Counted from the stretch's first letter, positions 1-6,711 are shown. The stretch: 11,405 bases of DNA from Lentisphaerota bacterium (GCA_025360875.1 JANYBI010000017.1:1-11405), one strand, 5' to 3'. The notes: generated by a model from the letters alone, not told the origin. Made by a program: numbers and translations.

Positions 1-1936
1 GAAGAAAAGCTGGAGCGGTTTTCGCCTGGACCGTTTTTTCAAGTTTCATTTGGCCGCCGTGTATCCGGTAGACCTGGGAATTAAGTTTGGCAAACATCCT
101 GGTAAGCAGTTCGTATGGTTTGTCGCTTTCATTTACGACACCGTAGTTGCTGTCCTCGGGAAATCCGCTGGAAATTCCGAGTGCCGGTTCATCCGCGTAC
201 ATGAAATAGTCACTTCCAACAATATATGGAAGGCTGAACAGCTTGCCCTGCATCAGTTCACAGCATTTTGTCTTCTGTTCCTGGGTGTCTACACGCATTC
301 CAGCGCCATGGACAGACGGCAGAGGCTTACCTTCGGAGTCAACAGCGTCCAAGGCAGGGAAACTCCATTCAGTTATCATCATTGGCTTTTTGGCTGACTC
401 AAAATATTTGTTCAGCATGCTTTCAGCGTTGCTCATGTCACCGGTCTCGAAATCGACTCGCGGATAAATATTTACCGTCACAATATCACAGTATCTGCCG
501 CAGATGTCCCAGATGTTAGCCGGGGCTTGTCCAGCAAACCGGCATCCCAGAATCATATGGTTTGGATCATATTTCCTTATAGCGGCAGTCGTGATTGAAA
601 AGTATTTTTCAGCCAGCATCCTGACAAAACCTTCCGAATCGCATTTTTCCGCCGCCTGTCGCGCAGGATCTTCGGCGGGCCTGCCCAGCGCCCAGTTGCG
701 AAGATCTCCTTTCAACGCCTTCCCGAACCAGTCCAATTCGTTATCGATAAAATATCCGATCAGCCATGGATCGTCCTTCATAGCCTCGCATATCTGCTTG
801 GCTTTCTTTTCGCAGTAGATCTGGAATTTAGGATTGAAGACATTCGTAAATCCAGTCCAGTTCTCCTTCGGGACAAGAGTATCTGAAAACGCAAAGTCCG
901 TCCCAAGGTTAAGAAATTCAGTATGCGGTAACTCCTTATGCCGCAAAGACGGCGAATGTCCAGCTGTAAGCGAATTGAAATTCCAATCCTTCAGCCTGTT
1001 CAGGATTTCTTTGCTCCAGGCTTCCTCATTCCCATACTTCTTCTCTACAATCTTGTGCATTGGAGCATATCCGAGCTTCTCGCACCAATTTGCGTTATAA
1101 TTCACATGGTCGATTCCTACGACATAGAAAGCCTCACCCTGAGGCGTGAATATCCACCACCTTCCATCCTTCTGCCCTGCCCTGAAGAAACCAGTAGCCT
1201 TGTCCTTAATCGTCTTGTCTCCAGAGATCATACACGGTGGAAAAACCTCCTTCTTCTTTTCAACAGGCACTATATCTTCAACCTTTGCCGAGAAATTGCT
1301 GAACTTGGTCTTGAACCCGCCATTGTCTAATCCTGGACGACCATAAGGCACCGCACGAACATTGGACTTGTAGACAATCCGTACGCAAAGAGTACCATCA
1401 GATTCGGTCATTTCCCCTTTGATCCCGGCGGCGGACATTTCCAGCCTCATCTTGTAGGTTTTTCCAAGCTGCCAGTTGAAATCTCCTCCTAAACTTTCGA
1501 CCATTGTAAGCTTTGTAGTTTCTGCGGATTGTGCGTTCCAGTTTCCATCGAGCATTTCTGAAAGTTCCATGAAATGTTTCTTCTGCATGTTTTCCGGGGC
1601 TTCGACCATTGCGAAATGCCAGTAGTTTTCAGAGGATTGTTCAATTACCACTCCAGCAACCTTCCAGTCTGCCTTCAGGGAAGATTCGATGGTTACCTTT
1701 GCTTCCACAGTGACTTTTTTCCCAGACTGGACCTTACTTGGATAGGCAAAGCTCTTTATTGGATCAAAATTGGCAAATGATCCGTTCTGCACCTCCCAGT
1801 TGATGCTGGAAGTCTCCCATGCTGGCGACCCGTCGCTTCCATCCTTATACCTTGAAAAATCGTCCTTGAAGTCCCAGGAGGCTGAAAGATTGAATGCTAA
1901 GCCCAATATAGACAAGATGGATATAATTGATTTCAT
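1..1936 (-). CDS. Exported GH50-like (beta-agarase-like) glycoside hydrolase, C-terminus missing
   Basis: Open reading frame of 645 residues reading from ATG at 1936 off the left edge without a stop, so the protein is partial at its C-terminus. Residues 1-19 form a Sec signal peptide (basic start, hydrophobic core, cleavage near LSA). Residues 20-225 look like a beta-sandwich of the concanavalin/DUF1080 kind, with a WDF..DDFS opening and WEVQNGSF. From about residue 248 a TIM-barrel glycosidase begins with FFRAGQKDGRWW and YVVGIDHV, as in agarase-like clan GH-A enzymes. The IGYFIDNELDW motif supplies the expected acid/base Glu400, and MMITEWSFPALD the nucleophile Glu523. The later stretch YADEPALG..NYGVVNESDKPYELL also resembles GH50. 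It probably hydrolyses a galactose-based polysaccharide outside the cytoplasm. No strong Shine-Dalgarno precedes the start. Another clan-A family is possible; the exact substrate is not certain. Confidence 0.85.
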   Translation of the reverse strand, partial: MKSIISILSILGLAFNLSASWDFKDDFSRYKDGSDGSPAWETSSINWEVQNGSFANFDPIKSFAYPSKVQSGKKVTVEAKVTIESSLKADWKVAGVVIEQSSENYWHFAMVEAPENMQKKHFMELSEMLDGNWNAQSAETTKLTMVESLGGDFNWQLGKTYKMRLEMSAAGIKGEMTESDGTLCVRIVYKSNVRAVPYGRPGLDNGGFKTKFSNFSAKVEDIVPVEKKKEVFPPCMISGDKTIKDKATGFFRAGQKDGRWWIFTPQGEAFYVVGIDHVNYNANWCEKLGYAPMHKIVEKKYGNEEAWSKEILNRLKDWNFNSLTAGHSPSLRHKELPHTEFLNLGTDFAFSDTLVPKENWTGFTNVFNPKFQIYCEKKAKQICEAMKDDPWLIGYFIDNELDWFGKALKGDLRNWALGRPAEDPARQAAEKCDSEGFVRMLAEKYFSITTAAIRKYDPNHMILGCRFAGQAPANIWDICGRYCDIVTVNIYPRVDFETGDMSNAESMLNKYFESAKKPMMITEWSFPALDAVDSEGKPLPSVHGAGMRVDTQEQKTKCCELMQGKLFSLPYIVGSDYFMYADEPALGISSGFPEDSNYGVVNESDKPYELLTRMFAKLNSQVYRIHGGQMKLEKTVQAKTAPAFL

Positions 1937-2028
1937 ATGCTCATTTACTTTTTTTAATATACCATCTTGTAGGCAGTTACAAAATAAAAGTACTTCATAG
2001 AGCGCATTTGCATGTCAAAACTTTTCCC

Positions 2029-2056
2029 TTGCATAATATTGTATACGTTGTATACT
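2029..2056 (+). promoter_or_regulatory. Sigma70-like promoter of the antitoxin operon with overlapping direct-repeat operator
   Basis: A -35 box TTGCAT (2029-2034), a 16-base spacer and a -10 box TATACT (2051-2056) lie 40 bases before the antitoxin start. The octamer TTGTATAC occurs twice, at 2039-2046 and 2048-2055, 9 bases apart; each copy contains the palindrome GTATAC, and the second copy overlaps the -10 box. Ribbon-helix-helix antitoxins commonly bind short repeated sites over their own promoter, so autorepression is a reasonable inference. Confidence 0.55.
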
Positions 2057-2096
2057 ACGTCATATGATGTTTACAAATAACTGATAAGGAGCCGCA

Positions 2097-2357
2097 ATGC
2101 TTGCAGTACGTTTGCCGGAATATGAGAACAGGCTGAAGATACTTGCCATAAAGACCGGCAGGACACGCGCCTTTTATGTCAAGGAGCTTTTCAAAAGGCA
2201 TTTTCCTGAAATTGAAGATAATTACCTTAAAATTGATTCCCTTGACGACATAAGGAACCGGGGCACTATCAATGCAATCAAGAAGGTTGAGAAAAACAAA
2301 GGAGTTAAAAAGTATAAATCTACCAAGGAGATCTTTGCTTCCTGGAGAGACAAGTAA
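2097..2357 (+). CDS. Ribbon-helix-helix antitoxin (RelB/DUF6290-like)
   Basis: An 86-residue protein, the usual size of a type II antitoxin. The N-terminus MLAVRLPEYENRLKILA followed by KTGRTRAFYVKELFKRHF fits a ribbon-helix-helix fold: DNA-contacting strand at residues 2-6, helix A about 8-20, helix B about 23-36. The pattern KTGRT-x-FYV-x-E is typical of the DUF6290/RelB-like group. The lysine-rich C-terminal half (residues 55-86, ending in KEIFASWRDK) would be the flexible toxin-binding part. A strong Shine-Dalgarno AAGGAG (2086-2091) sits 5 bases before the ATG. No full toxin gene follows; its stop codon overlaps the ATG of a 23-codon ORF. It may now act as a plain transcription regulator of the nitroreductase operon, or be a relic. 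Confidence 0.85.
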   Translation: MLAVRLPEYENRLKILAIKTGRTRAFYVKELFKRHFPEIEDNYLKIDSLDDIRNRGTINAIKKVEKNKGVKKYKSTKEIFASWRDK

Positions 2358-2428
2358 TGCTCAGCGTTCAGCAGATAAATTACAGTGCAAAGAAGTATAT
2401 CCATAAAAGAGAAGGGATAGTTTTATGA
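2357..2428 (+). pseudogene. 23-codon mini-ORF, possible stump of a RelE/ParE-type toxin
   Basis: An ATG overlaps the antitoxin stop (TAATG, 2355-2359), the coupling often seen where a toxin gene follows its antitoxin. The frame encodes MLSVQQINYSAKKYIHKREG and three more residues, and ends in a TGA that overlaps the nitroreductase ATG (ATGA, 2425-2428). The opening, a short beta-strand then SAKKYIHK, vaguely resembles the first strand and helix of RelE/ParE toxins. It may therefore be the 5' end of a toxin gene whose remainder was deleted. The peptide is too short to prove homology; it could also be a leader that couples translation of the two flanking genes, or chance. Confidence 0.3.
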
Positions 2429-3084
2429 AATCATTGAATTCAAAATTGGTTCTACTCTCTGTTTTCATGATGGCATTTGCGAATTTCGCAGGGGCCCAGG
2501 ATCTGAAGGACATAGCGCTTCCGGCGCCGAAGATGGAAGGAGGCAAGCCTTTTATGCAGGTTCTCAAGGAAAGGCATACTTCACGTGCATACGACACAAA
2601 GAAGCTGTCTCTGCAAATTCTCTCAGACCTCCTCTGGGCGGCGAACGGCATAAACCGTACAGATGGTAAGCGTACTGCGCCTTCGACAATGAACTGGCAG
2701 GAAATAGACATCTATGTTGTCCTTGAGAAAGGTTCATATCTCTACGATCCTAAGGCCAACAGCCTTAAGGCGGTTGCGAAAGGGGATATCAGGGAAAAGA
2801 CCGGCACGCAGGATTTTGTCGCCACGGCACCTCTCAATCTTGTATTTGTAGCAGACTCTACAAAGATGACAAATGTTTCTCCTGAAGAACAGATGACCTA
2901 TGCGTTTGCGGATGTCGGATTCATCAGCCAGAATGTCTACCTTTTCTGTGCTTCAGAGGGTCTGGCAACGGTTGTCCGCGGCTTGATTGGCGACAAAAAG
3001 GCTTTGGCAGAGGCGTTAAAGCTTCCGGCTGAGAAGAAAATAATCCTGGCACAGACAGTTGGGTATCCAGCAGCAGGAAAATAA
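2425..3084 (+). CDS. Exported nitroreductase-family (SagB/ThcOx-like) flavoprotein
   Basis: A 219-residue protein of the nitroreductase fold, which binds FMN and uses NAD(P)H or another donor; the true substrate is unknown. After a Sec signal peptide (residues 1-24, cleavage after AGA before QD) come the FMN phosphate-binding motif KERHTSRAYD (R50, S53, R54), the helix LSDLLWAANGINR, the APSTMNWQEI segment (residues 85-94) that normally lies against the flavin, GFISQNVYLFCASEGL (residues 165-180), and the closing VGYP (212-215). Length suits the short SagB/ThcOx-type members. The start is supported by GAAGGG (2411-2416) 8 bases upstream. It lies just after the antitoxin and mini-ORF and overlaps the mini-ORF stop. 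The signal peptide has no twin arginine, so how FMN is acquired after Sec export is unclear. Confidence 0.85.
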   Translation: MKSLNSKLVLLSVFMMAFANFAGAQDLKDIALPAPKMEGGKPFMQVLKERHTSRAYDTKKLSLQILSDLLWAANGINRTDGKRTAPSTMNWQEIDIYVVLEKGSYLYDPKANSLKAVAKGDIREKTGTQDFVATAPLNLVFVADSTKMTNVSPEEQMTYAFADVGFISQNVYLFCASEGLATVVRGLIGDKKALAEALKLPAEKKIILAQTVGYPAAGK

Positions 3085-3088
3085 TAGT

Positions 3089-3174
3089 GGAGCGTCGGCA
3101 TCTTGCCGGCTTAATCTTAATTGACCGTCCATATTGAAAGAATATAAAAATTGCCGGCAAGATGCCGGCGCTCC
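3089..3174. repeat. Inverted pair of REP-like hairpins
   Basis: Two 22-base arms, 3089-3110 and 3153-3174, are reverse complements of each other with one mismatch and are separated by 42 bases. Each arm is itself a hairpin: the right arm reads GCCGGCA-AGA-TGCCGGC (7-bp stem, 3-base loop), and the left has the same stem with one G changed to T. This organisation (two small hairpins, head to head) is that of REP/BIME-type elements. The left arm starts 5 bases after the nitroreductase stop and could protect or end that transcript; the right arm ends 7 bases before the lipoprotein ATG. Confidence 0.85.
3121..3148 (+). promoter_or_regulatory. Sigma70-like promoter between the REP-like arms
   Basis: TTGACC (3121-3126), a 16-base spacer and TATAAA (3143-3148) each match five of six consensus bases. 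Transcription would start near 3155, inside the right arm of the inverted repeat. The lipoprotein mRNA would then carry at most the local hairpin and not the long two-arm stem. Confidence 0.5.
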
Positions 3175-3181
3175 GGAATTT

Positions 3182-3811
3182 ATGAAATACATTGCATCAA
3201 TAATTATCATTTTCATTATTCTCCTCGCTGGATCCGGTTGCACATCCGTCAAGACAGTTCCCATGATAACCCCAGATGAAGATCAGCTTCTGCTGGTGCT
3301 TGCAAAAGCAAGAAAAGGCAAGAACACAAATGACAGACTAGTGATAGGAATTGTATACGAAAAAGATGAAGAACTTCAGAAATATGCCGAAGGTCTGCAA
3401 ACTTATTTTGAAATGACAGACTACGTAAAAGAGATAAACTACACGCAGGATCTTGTAGACAAGCCGGATTTCACCATCGAATACATCGAGCCTTTCCAAA
3501 AGACAAGGATACCGATGATGGTGACAATCCCCTTCTATGCCCTTTCCCTTGGTGTAATTCCAATGTTCACATATCTTGAATGGGGTTATGATTTTACAAT
3601 TGAGCCCTCGGGAAGAGAAGAGAAATATCCGATGACAATAGGTTATTACAGCTATGGATATTCCGGCTGGCTCTGCCTTCTGATTAACTGGCTGCCCGGC
3701 TGGAGCGCCTATAATATTAACGGTGAATACGATCCTATCGAGGCCAAATGCAGGCTGATACTGCAGCTGCAGGATAAGAAACAGGATATATTAAAATTGC
3801 GTCAGGAGTAA
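3182..3811 (+). CDS. Predicted lipoprotein of unknown function
   Basis: A 209-residue protein starting MKYIASIIIIFIILLAGSGC. The hydrophobic core followed by Cys20 is a lipoprotein signal with a slightly loose lipobox (GSGC), so it should be lipid-anchored in the periplasm. The mature part begins with a polar region (residues 21-115) containing KARKGKN and several acidic helices. A hydrophobic stretch follows at about 120-140 (IPMMVTIPFYALSLGVIP), then an aromatic-rich segment at about 160-180 (GYYSYGYSGW, NWLPGW) and a charged C-terminus ending KLRQE. I do not recognise the family. The frame stays open upstream to 3134, but that extension would translate the REP-like arm, so the ATG at 3182 is chosen; its Shine-Dalgarno is poor (GGA 5 bases upstream). 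It lies 66 bases before the MoxR gene on the same strand and could be co-transcribed with it. Confidence 0.75.
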   Translation: MKYIASIIIIFIILLAGSGCTSVKTVPMITPDEDQLLLVLAKARKGKNTNDRLVIGIVYEKDEELQKYAEGLQTYFEMTDYVKEINYTQDLVDKPDFTIEYIEPFQKTRIPMMVTIPFYALSLGVIPMFTYLEWGYDFTIEPSGREEKYPMTIGYYSYGYSGWLCLLINWLPGWSAYNINGEYDPIEAKCRLILQLQDKKQDILKLRQE

Positions 3812-3818
3812 GAAATAA

Positions 3819-3824
3819 TATATT
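3819..3824 (+). promoter_or_regulatory. Weak candidate -10 box for the MoxR gene
   Basis: TATATT (3819-3824) lies 16 bases after a poor -35 match, TTGCGT (3797-3802), at the end of the lipoprotein gene. The -10 is good but the -35 matches only three bases. The MoxR gene may instead be read from the promoter at 3121. Confidence 0.25.
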
Positions 3825-3877
3825 GTTCCGTATTATCCATGAGCCATCGGCTCCACTAAAAACAAGGATTTGCACAT

Positions 3878-5188
3878 ATGCCAACATTGAATGTCCAGAA
3901 GGGCTACAACAAGCAGTCGGAAATAAAGCTCAACAAAGGGGAGTTCATCATTGGACGTGATCCGTCCTGCGATCTTGTATTCGACTCCGGCGACGTGTCG
4001 AGAAAGCACACGCGCATAGCGAATGACGGTATCAGCGTAATAATCGAGGATCTTGGAAGTTCCAACGGGACTTTCGTGAATTCCACGCCTATTGAAGGCC
4101 GCTACGAGCTTAAGCATCTGGACGTAGTCCAGATCGGTGGAAATGTGTTCGTATTCAACAATACCGACCTGGCTGTTGACACTGACACCATGTCCATCAA
4201 ACGCCAAAGCGGCATGAAGACTTCGGAATATTACACTCCTGACTTCATGACACTCATGACAAAAAGGATTGAGACCAACATCAAAAGGGTTTTCAAAGGC
4301 AAGGACGAGGTTGTCAGGAACGTGATCATCTGCCTGTTCGCCGACGGACATCTCCTGATAGAGGACATTCCAGGAGTCGGCAAGAGCATACTTGCACAGG
4401 CGCTTGCCAAATCCATCCAGGGCACATACAAGAGGATCCAGTTCACCCCCGACATGATGCCTTCGGACATCACCGGAATCAACATCTATGACGATGCCAT
4501 GAAGGACTTCAGCTTCATTCCGGGACCGGTGTTTGGAAATATCATACTCGCCGACGAGATCAACAGGACGACTCCGAGAACACAGTCGAGTCTGCTGGAA
4601 TGCATGTCTGATTCGGTAGTGACAATTGACGGGAAGCCGCATGTCCTGCCTAAGCCTTTCTTCGTGATAGCGACCCAGAACCCGTCTGACTACCATGGGA
4701 CATACCCCCTGCCCGAACCGCAGCTGGACCGTTTCCTGATGAGGATCTCAATCGGTTATCCCGAGAAGGATTCTGAAAAGGAAATCCTGACAACGCAGAT
4801 GAAGCAACATCCCCTGAACGAAATCTCATATGTTGTCAAGGCGACTGAAATACTCCAGTGCCATTCACTTGTCCGACAGGTCCACGTAGCGGAACCTGTA
4901 AAGGAATATATCCTCAATATTGCAGATGCCACCAGGAAACATCCATCCCTCTCCAACGGATGCAGTCCGAGGGCCTCCCTGGCTCTTATGAGGGCGGGGC
5001 AGAGTCTTGCGGCATACCATGGAAGACAGTATGTGATACCCAGGGACATATGTGAACTTGTCCCGACTGTCCTCGGACACAGGATCTCCATGAAGCTCCG
5101 GTCTCAGGGCGAGTTCAAGAACACATACGATGTGCTGAAGGATATTCTGGAAAAGATACCCGTGAAGGAAGAGGAACAGAAACTGTAA
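3878..5188 (+). CDS. FHA domain - MoxR family AAA+ ATPase fusion
   Basis: A 436-residue cytoplasmic protein with two parts. Residues about 5-95 are an FHA domain: FIIGRDPSCDLVF (23-35), SRKHTRI (41-47) and SSNGTFVN (61-68) contain the conserved Gly-Arg, Ser-Arg-x-His and Asn residues that bind phosphothreonine peptides. Residues about 120-430 are a MoxR ATPase: Walker A PGVGKS (165-170), Walker B IILADEINR with D226 and E227, sensor 1 TQNP (Asn268), the MoxR signature GTYPLPEPQLDRFL (274-287) and a sensor 2 SPRA (Arg365). MoxR ATPases act as chaperones that remodel or activate partner proteins, often together with DUF58 and VWA proteins. AAGGA (3864-3868) lies 9 bases before the ATG. The fusion suggests that ATPase activity or targeting depends on Ser/Thr phosphorylation; no kinase gene is in the window. 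Confidence 0.95.
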   Translation: MPTLNVQKGYNKQSEIKLNKGEFIIGRDPSCDLVFDSGDVSRKHTRIANDGISVIIEDLGSSNGTFVNSTPIEGRYELKHLDVVQIGGNVFVFNNTDLAVDTDTMSIKRQSGMKTSEYYTPDFMTLMTKRIETNIKRVFKGKDEVVRNVIICLFADGHLLIEDIPGVGKSILAQALAKSIQGTYKRIQFTPDMMPSDITGINIYDDAMKDFSFIPGPVFGNIILADEINRTTPRTQSSLLECMSDSVVTIDGKPHVLPKPFFVIATQNPSDYHGTYPLPEPQLDRFLMRISIGYPEKDSEKEILTTQMKQHPLNEISYVVKATEILQCHSLVRQVHVAEPVKEYILNIADATRKHPSLSNGCSPRASLALMRAGQSLAAYHGRQYVIPRDICELVPTVLGHRISMKLRSQGEFKNTYDVLKDILEKIPVKEEEQKL

Positions 5189-5487
5189 TAACCTGGAGCA
5201 GCTTACGCCGCAACCAAATTCGAAATCCGAATATCCGCCGTCGCAAAGAAGCTATGGCGGACAGGTCGAAATTCGAGACAAAGAGGAAAATTCAAATGTT
5301 TCAAACATTATTCCAGAATTGAGTTTTCTTTTATTTCGAGCTTGTTTCGAATTTCGAGTTTCGTGCTTCGGATTTATAAACGTGCATAAAAAACAAGAAG
5401 ATGACGGATAGTAGTATGGATTGATGTATTATTGATTTAAGATACATCCTTCCACTCATCCAACAATCCAAATTAGAGGGTTTTCAC
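5189..5487. repeat. Intergenic region with nested inverted-repeat element (5223-5375)
   Basis: This 299-base gap splits an otherwise compact MoxR-DUF58-transglutaminase set. About half of it is a nested palindrome. Outer arms AAATCCGAA (5223-5231) pair with 5367-5375, and middle arms CGAAATTCG (5267-5275) with 5348-5356, both perfectly. Inner arms at 5286-5295 and 5319-5328 match at nine of ten bases. The centre holds a perfect AATGTTT-C-AAACATT hairpin (5295-5309). On the left branch a further hairpin has stem TCCGCC (5234-5239) and GGCGGA (5256-5261). Such TTCGAA-rich intergenic elements look like non-coding dispersed repeats or a MITE-like insertion; I infer this from structure only. No protein-coding ORF is credible here, and from 5376 to 5470 I see only weak promoter-like matches. 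Confidence 0.7.
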
Positions 5488-6711
5488 ATGCTCCCATTTT
5501 CGCCCACAGCAAGGGGATGGACAATGATTTTCATGTGCACGGCCTCGCTGGGCGTTTCCCTGGCCAACATCAACATGGCCACAGGGCTGACAGCGGCCTG
5601 CTTTTTCGCGGTCCTTGCGGCGAGTTTCGCAATGTCCATCCTTTCCATCAGGAAAATCGACATATGGAGGAGTCCGGGTTCGGACTGCTGTGCCGGTGAC
5701 AGGATAATACTTCCCGTGACTGTAAGGAACATGGGCAAGCTTACAAGACAGGCTTTTGTCATACGTGAGAAGCTCCTCTTCTCCGATAATCCGCTTGGTA
5801 GCGTGGCTGTCGAGCCGCTGATGCCTGGAGAAACCAGGCTCATCAAACGTGAATTCAATGCGGTTAGGAGAGGCACATACAAGCTTGAAAAGCTCTATAT
5901 CATCGGAGGTGATCCTGCAGGCCTGTTCAGGAGGGTAAAATCCTTCAGGATAAAAGAGGAGATCACAGTCTATCCTGAAATATTCCCTGTCTCATGGATG
6001 CCTATATTCAGGAAAAACACGATCCAGGCGTCGACCTCAGGAAAGCCTATCGGGGTATCGGGACTCGGAGAGGATTTTTTCGGTGTCAGGGAATACAGGA
6101 GTTCCGACAGCATGAGGTTCATCCACTGGAAAGCCACGGCCAGGCTGAAAAAACTGATGGTGCGCGAGTTCGAGTCCCATTCCACTGTGACGCTTTGCAT
6201 CGTTCTAGACAGTGAAAAGAGGAGAACAGGGCTTAATCCGCTGACAAACAACTTCGAATATCTCGTGAAGACGGCGGCGACCATCTGCAACTACGTCTGT
6301 GGAATGTATTGCCGGATAATGTTCATTTCCTCCGACGGAAGAAGTGGAGAGACTGTGATCCTCCGCGGAACCGGCACCGGACTGAGAAGGGAGATACTTG
6401 ATATGCTGTCAACTATCCAGACTTCGTCTGTCAGCCTGGATCATCTCATGGAGACCGCCGAATCCGCAGCTCCTCCAAACTCCATCCTATATTGCCTGAC
6501 ACTTTCCGAGAACCAGAAGCTTTCAGACCATTTTGATTTCATGATGCAAAGAGGAGTCGACATAAGGTGGATTTCCGCGCCAATGGAGAACTTCTTCGCG
6601 CCGTATCAGATATCGAACAAATCAAAGGCTTCCTATTCCAAATATACGGTTATCCCTCCAGGAATTATCGACATCAATTCAAACATTTCGAAGGTTCTGA
6701 CATATGGCTGA
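5488..6711 (+). CDS. DUF58 domain membrane protein (MoxR partner)
   Basis: A 407-residue protein with two adjacent membrane segments at about residues 12-30 and 33-53. A beta-rich region follows (about 60-170), with the MPGETRLIKREF and RRGTYKLEKLYIIGGDPAGLF pattern usual in DUF58 proteins. The DUF58 signature GEDFFGVREYRSSDSMRFIHWK is at about 194-215. The C-terminal half should be a von Willebrand A-like fold, starting LCIVLDSEKR (D241); the metal-site motif DxSxS is not kept (D-S-E-K-R). DUF58 proteins are regularly encoded beside MoxR ATPases and transglutaminase-like membrane proteins, and are thought to be acted on by MoxR. AGAGGG (5475-5480) lies 7 bases before the ATG. The 3' end overlaps the next gene by 8 bases. 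Confidence 0.92.
   Translation: MLPFSPTARGWTMIFMCTASLGVSLANINMATGLTAACFFAVLAASFAMSILSIRKIDIWRSPGSDCCAGDRIILPVTVRNMGKLTRQAFVIREKLLFSDNPLGSVAVEPLMPGETRLIKREFNAVRRGTYKLEKLYIIGGDPAGLFRRVKSFRIKEEITVYPEIFPVSWMPIFRKNTIQASTSGKPIGVSGLGEDFFGVREYRSSDSMRFIHWKATARLKKLMVREFESHSTVTLCIVLDSEKRRTGLNPLTNNFEYLVKTAATICNYVCGMYCRIMFISSDGRSGETVILRGTGTGLRREILDMLSTIQTSSVSLDHLMETAESAAPPNSILYCLTLSENQKLSDHFDFMMQRGVDIRWISAPMENFFAPYQISNKSKASYSKYTVIPPGIIDINSNISKVLTYG

Noticed and set aside
50..1780. Several plus-strand open frames of 60-130 codons opposite the GH50-like gene
   Set aside because: They overlap each other and lie antisense to a continuous 645-codon frame with signal peptide and catalytic motifs; none has a credible domain.
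2013..2018. Perfect minus-strand TTGACA as promoter -35 of the GH50-like gene
   Set aside because: No acceptable -10 box is found 16-18 bases downstream on the minus strand (AAGTAC at 17); it may be chance.
3134..3181. N-terminal extension of the lipoprotein from the ATG at 3134
   Set aside because: It would translate the right REP-like arm and bury the lipoprotein signal internally; the ATG at 3182 gives a proper signal and Cys20.
3841..3853. Hairpin GAGCC-ATC-GGCTC as a terminator before the MoxR gene
   Set aside because: The stem is only 5 bp and no run of T follows it.
3833..4696. A 287-codon open frame on the minus strand opposite the FHA-MoxR gene
   Set aside because: The plus strand here encodes a complete FHA-MoxR protein with all expected motifs; the antisense frame has no recognisable domain and is a codon-bias shadow.
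5421..5448. TTGATG with downstream TACATC as a promoter for the DUF58 operon
   Set aside because: The -10 match is poor; not enough to call a promoter.
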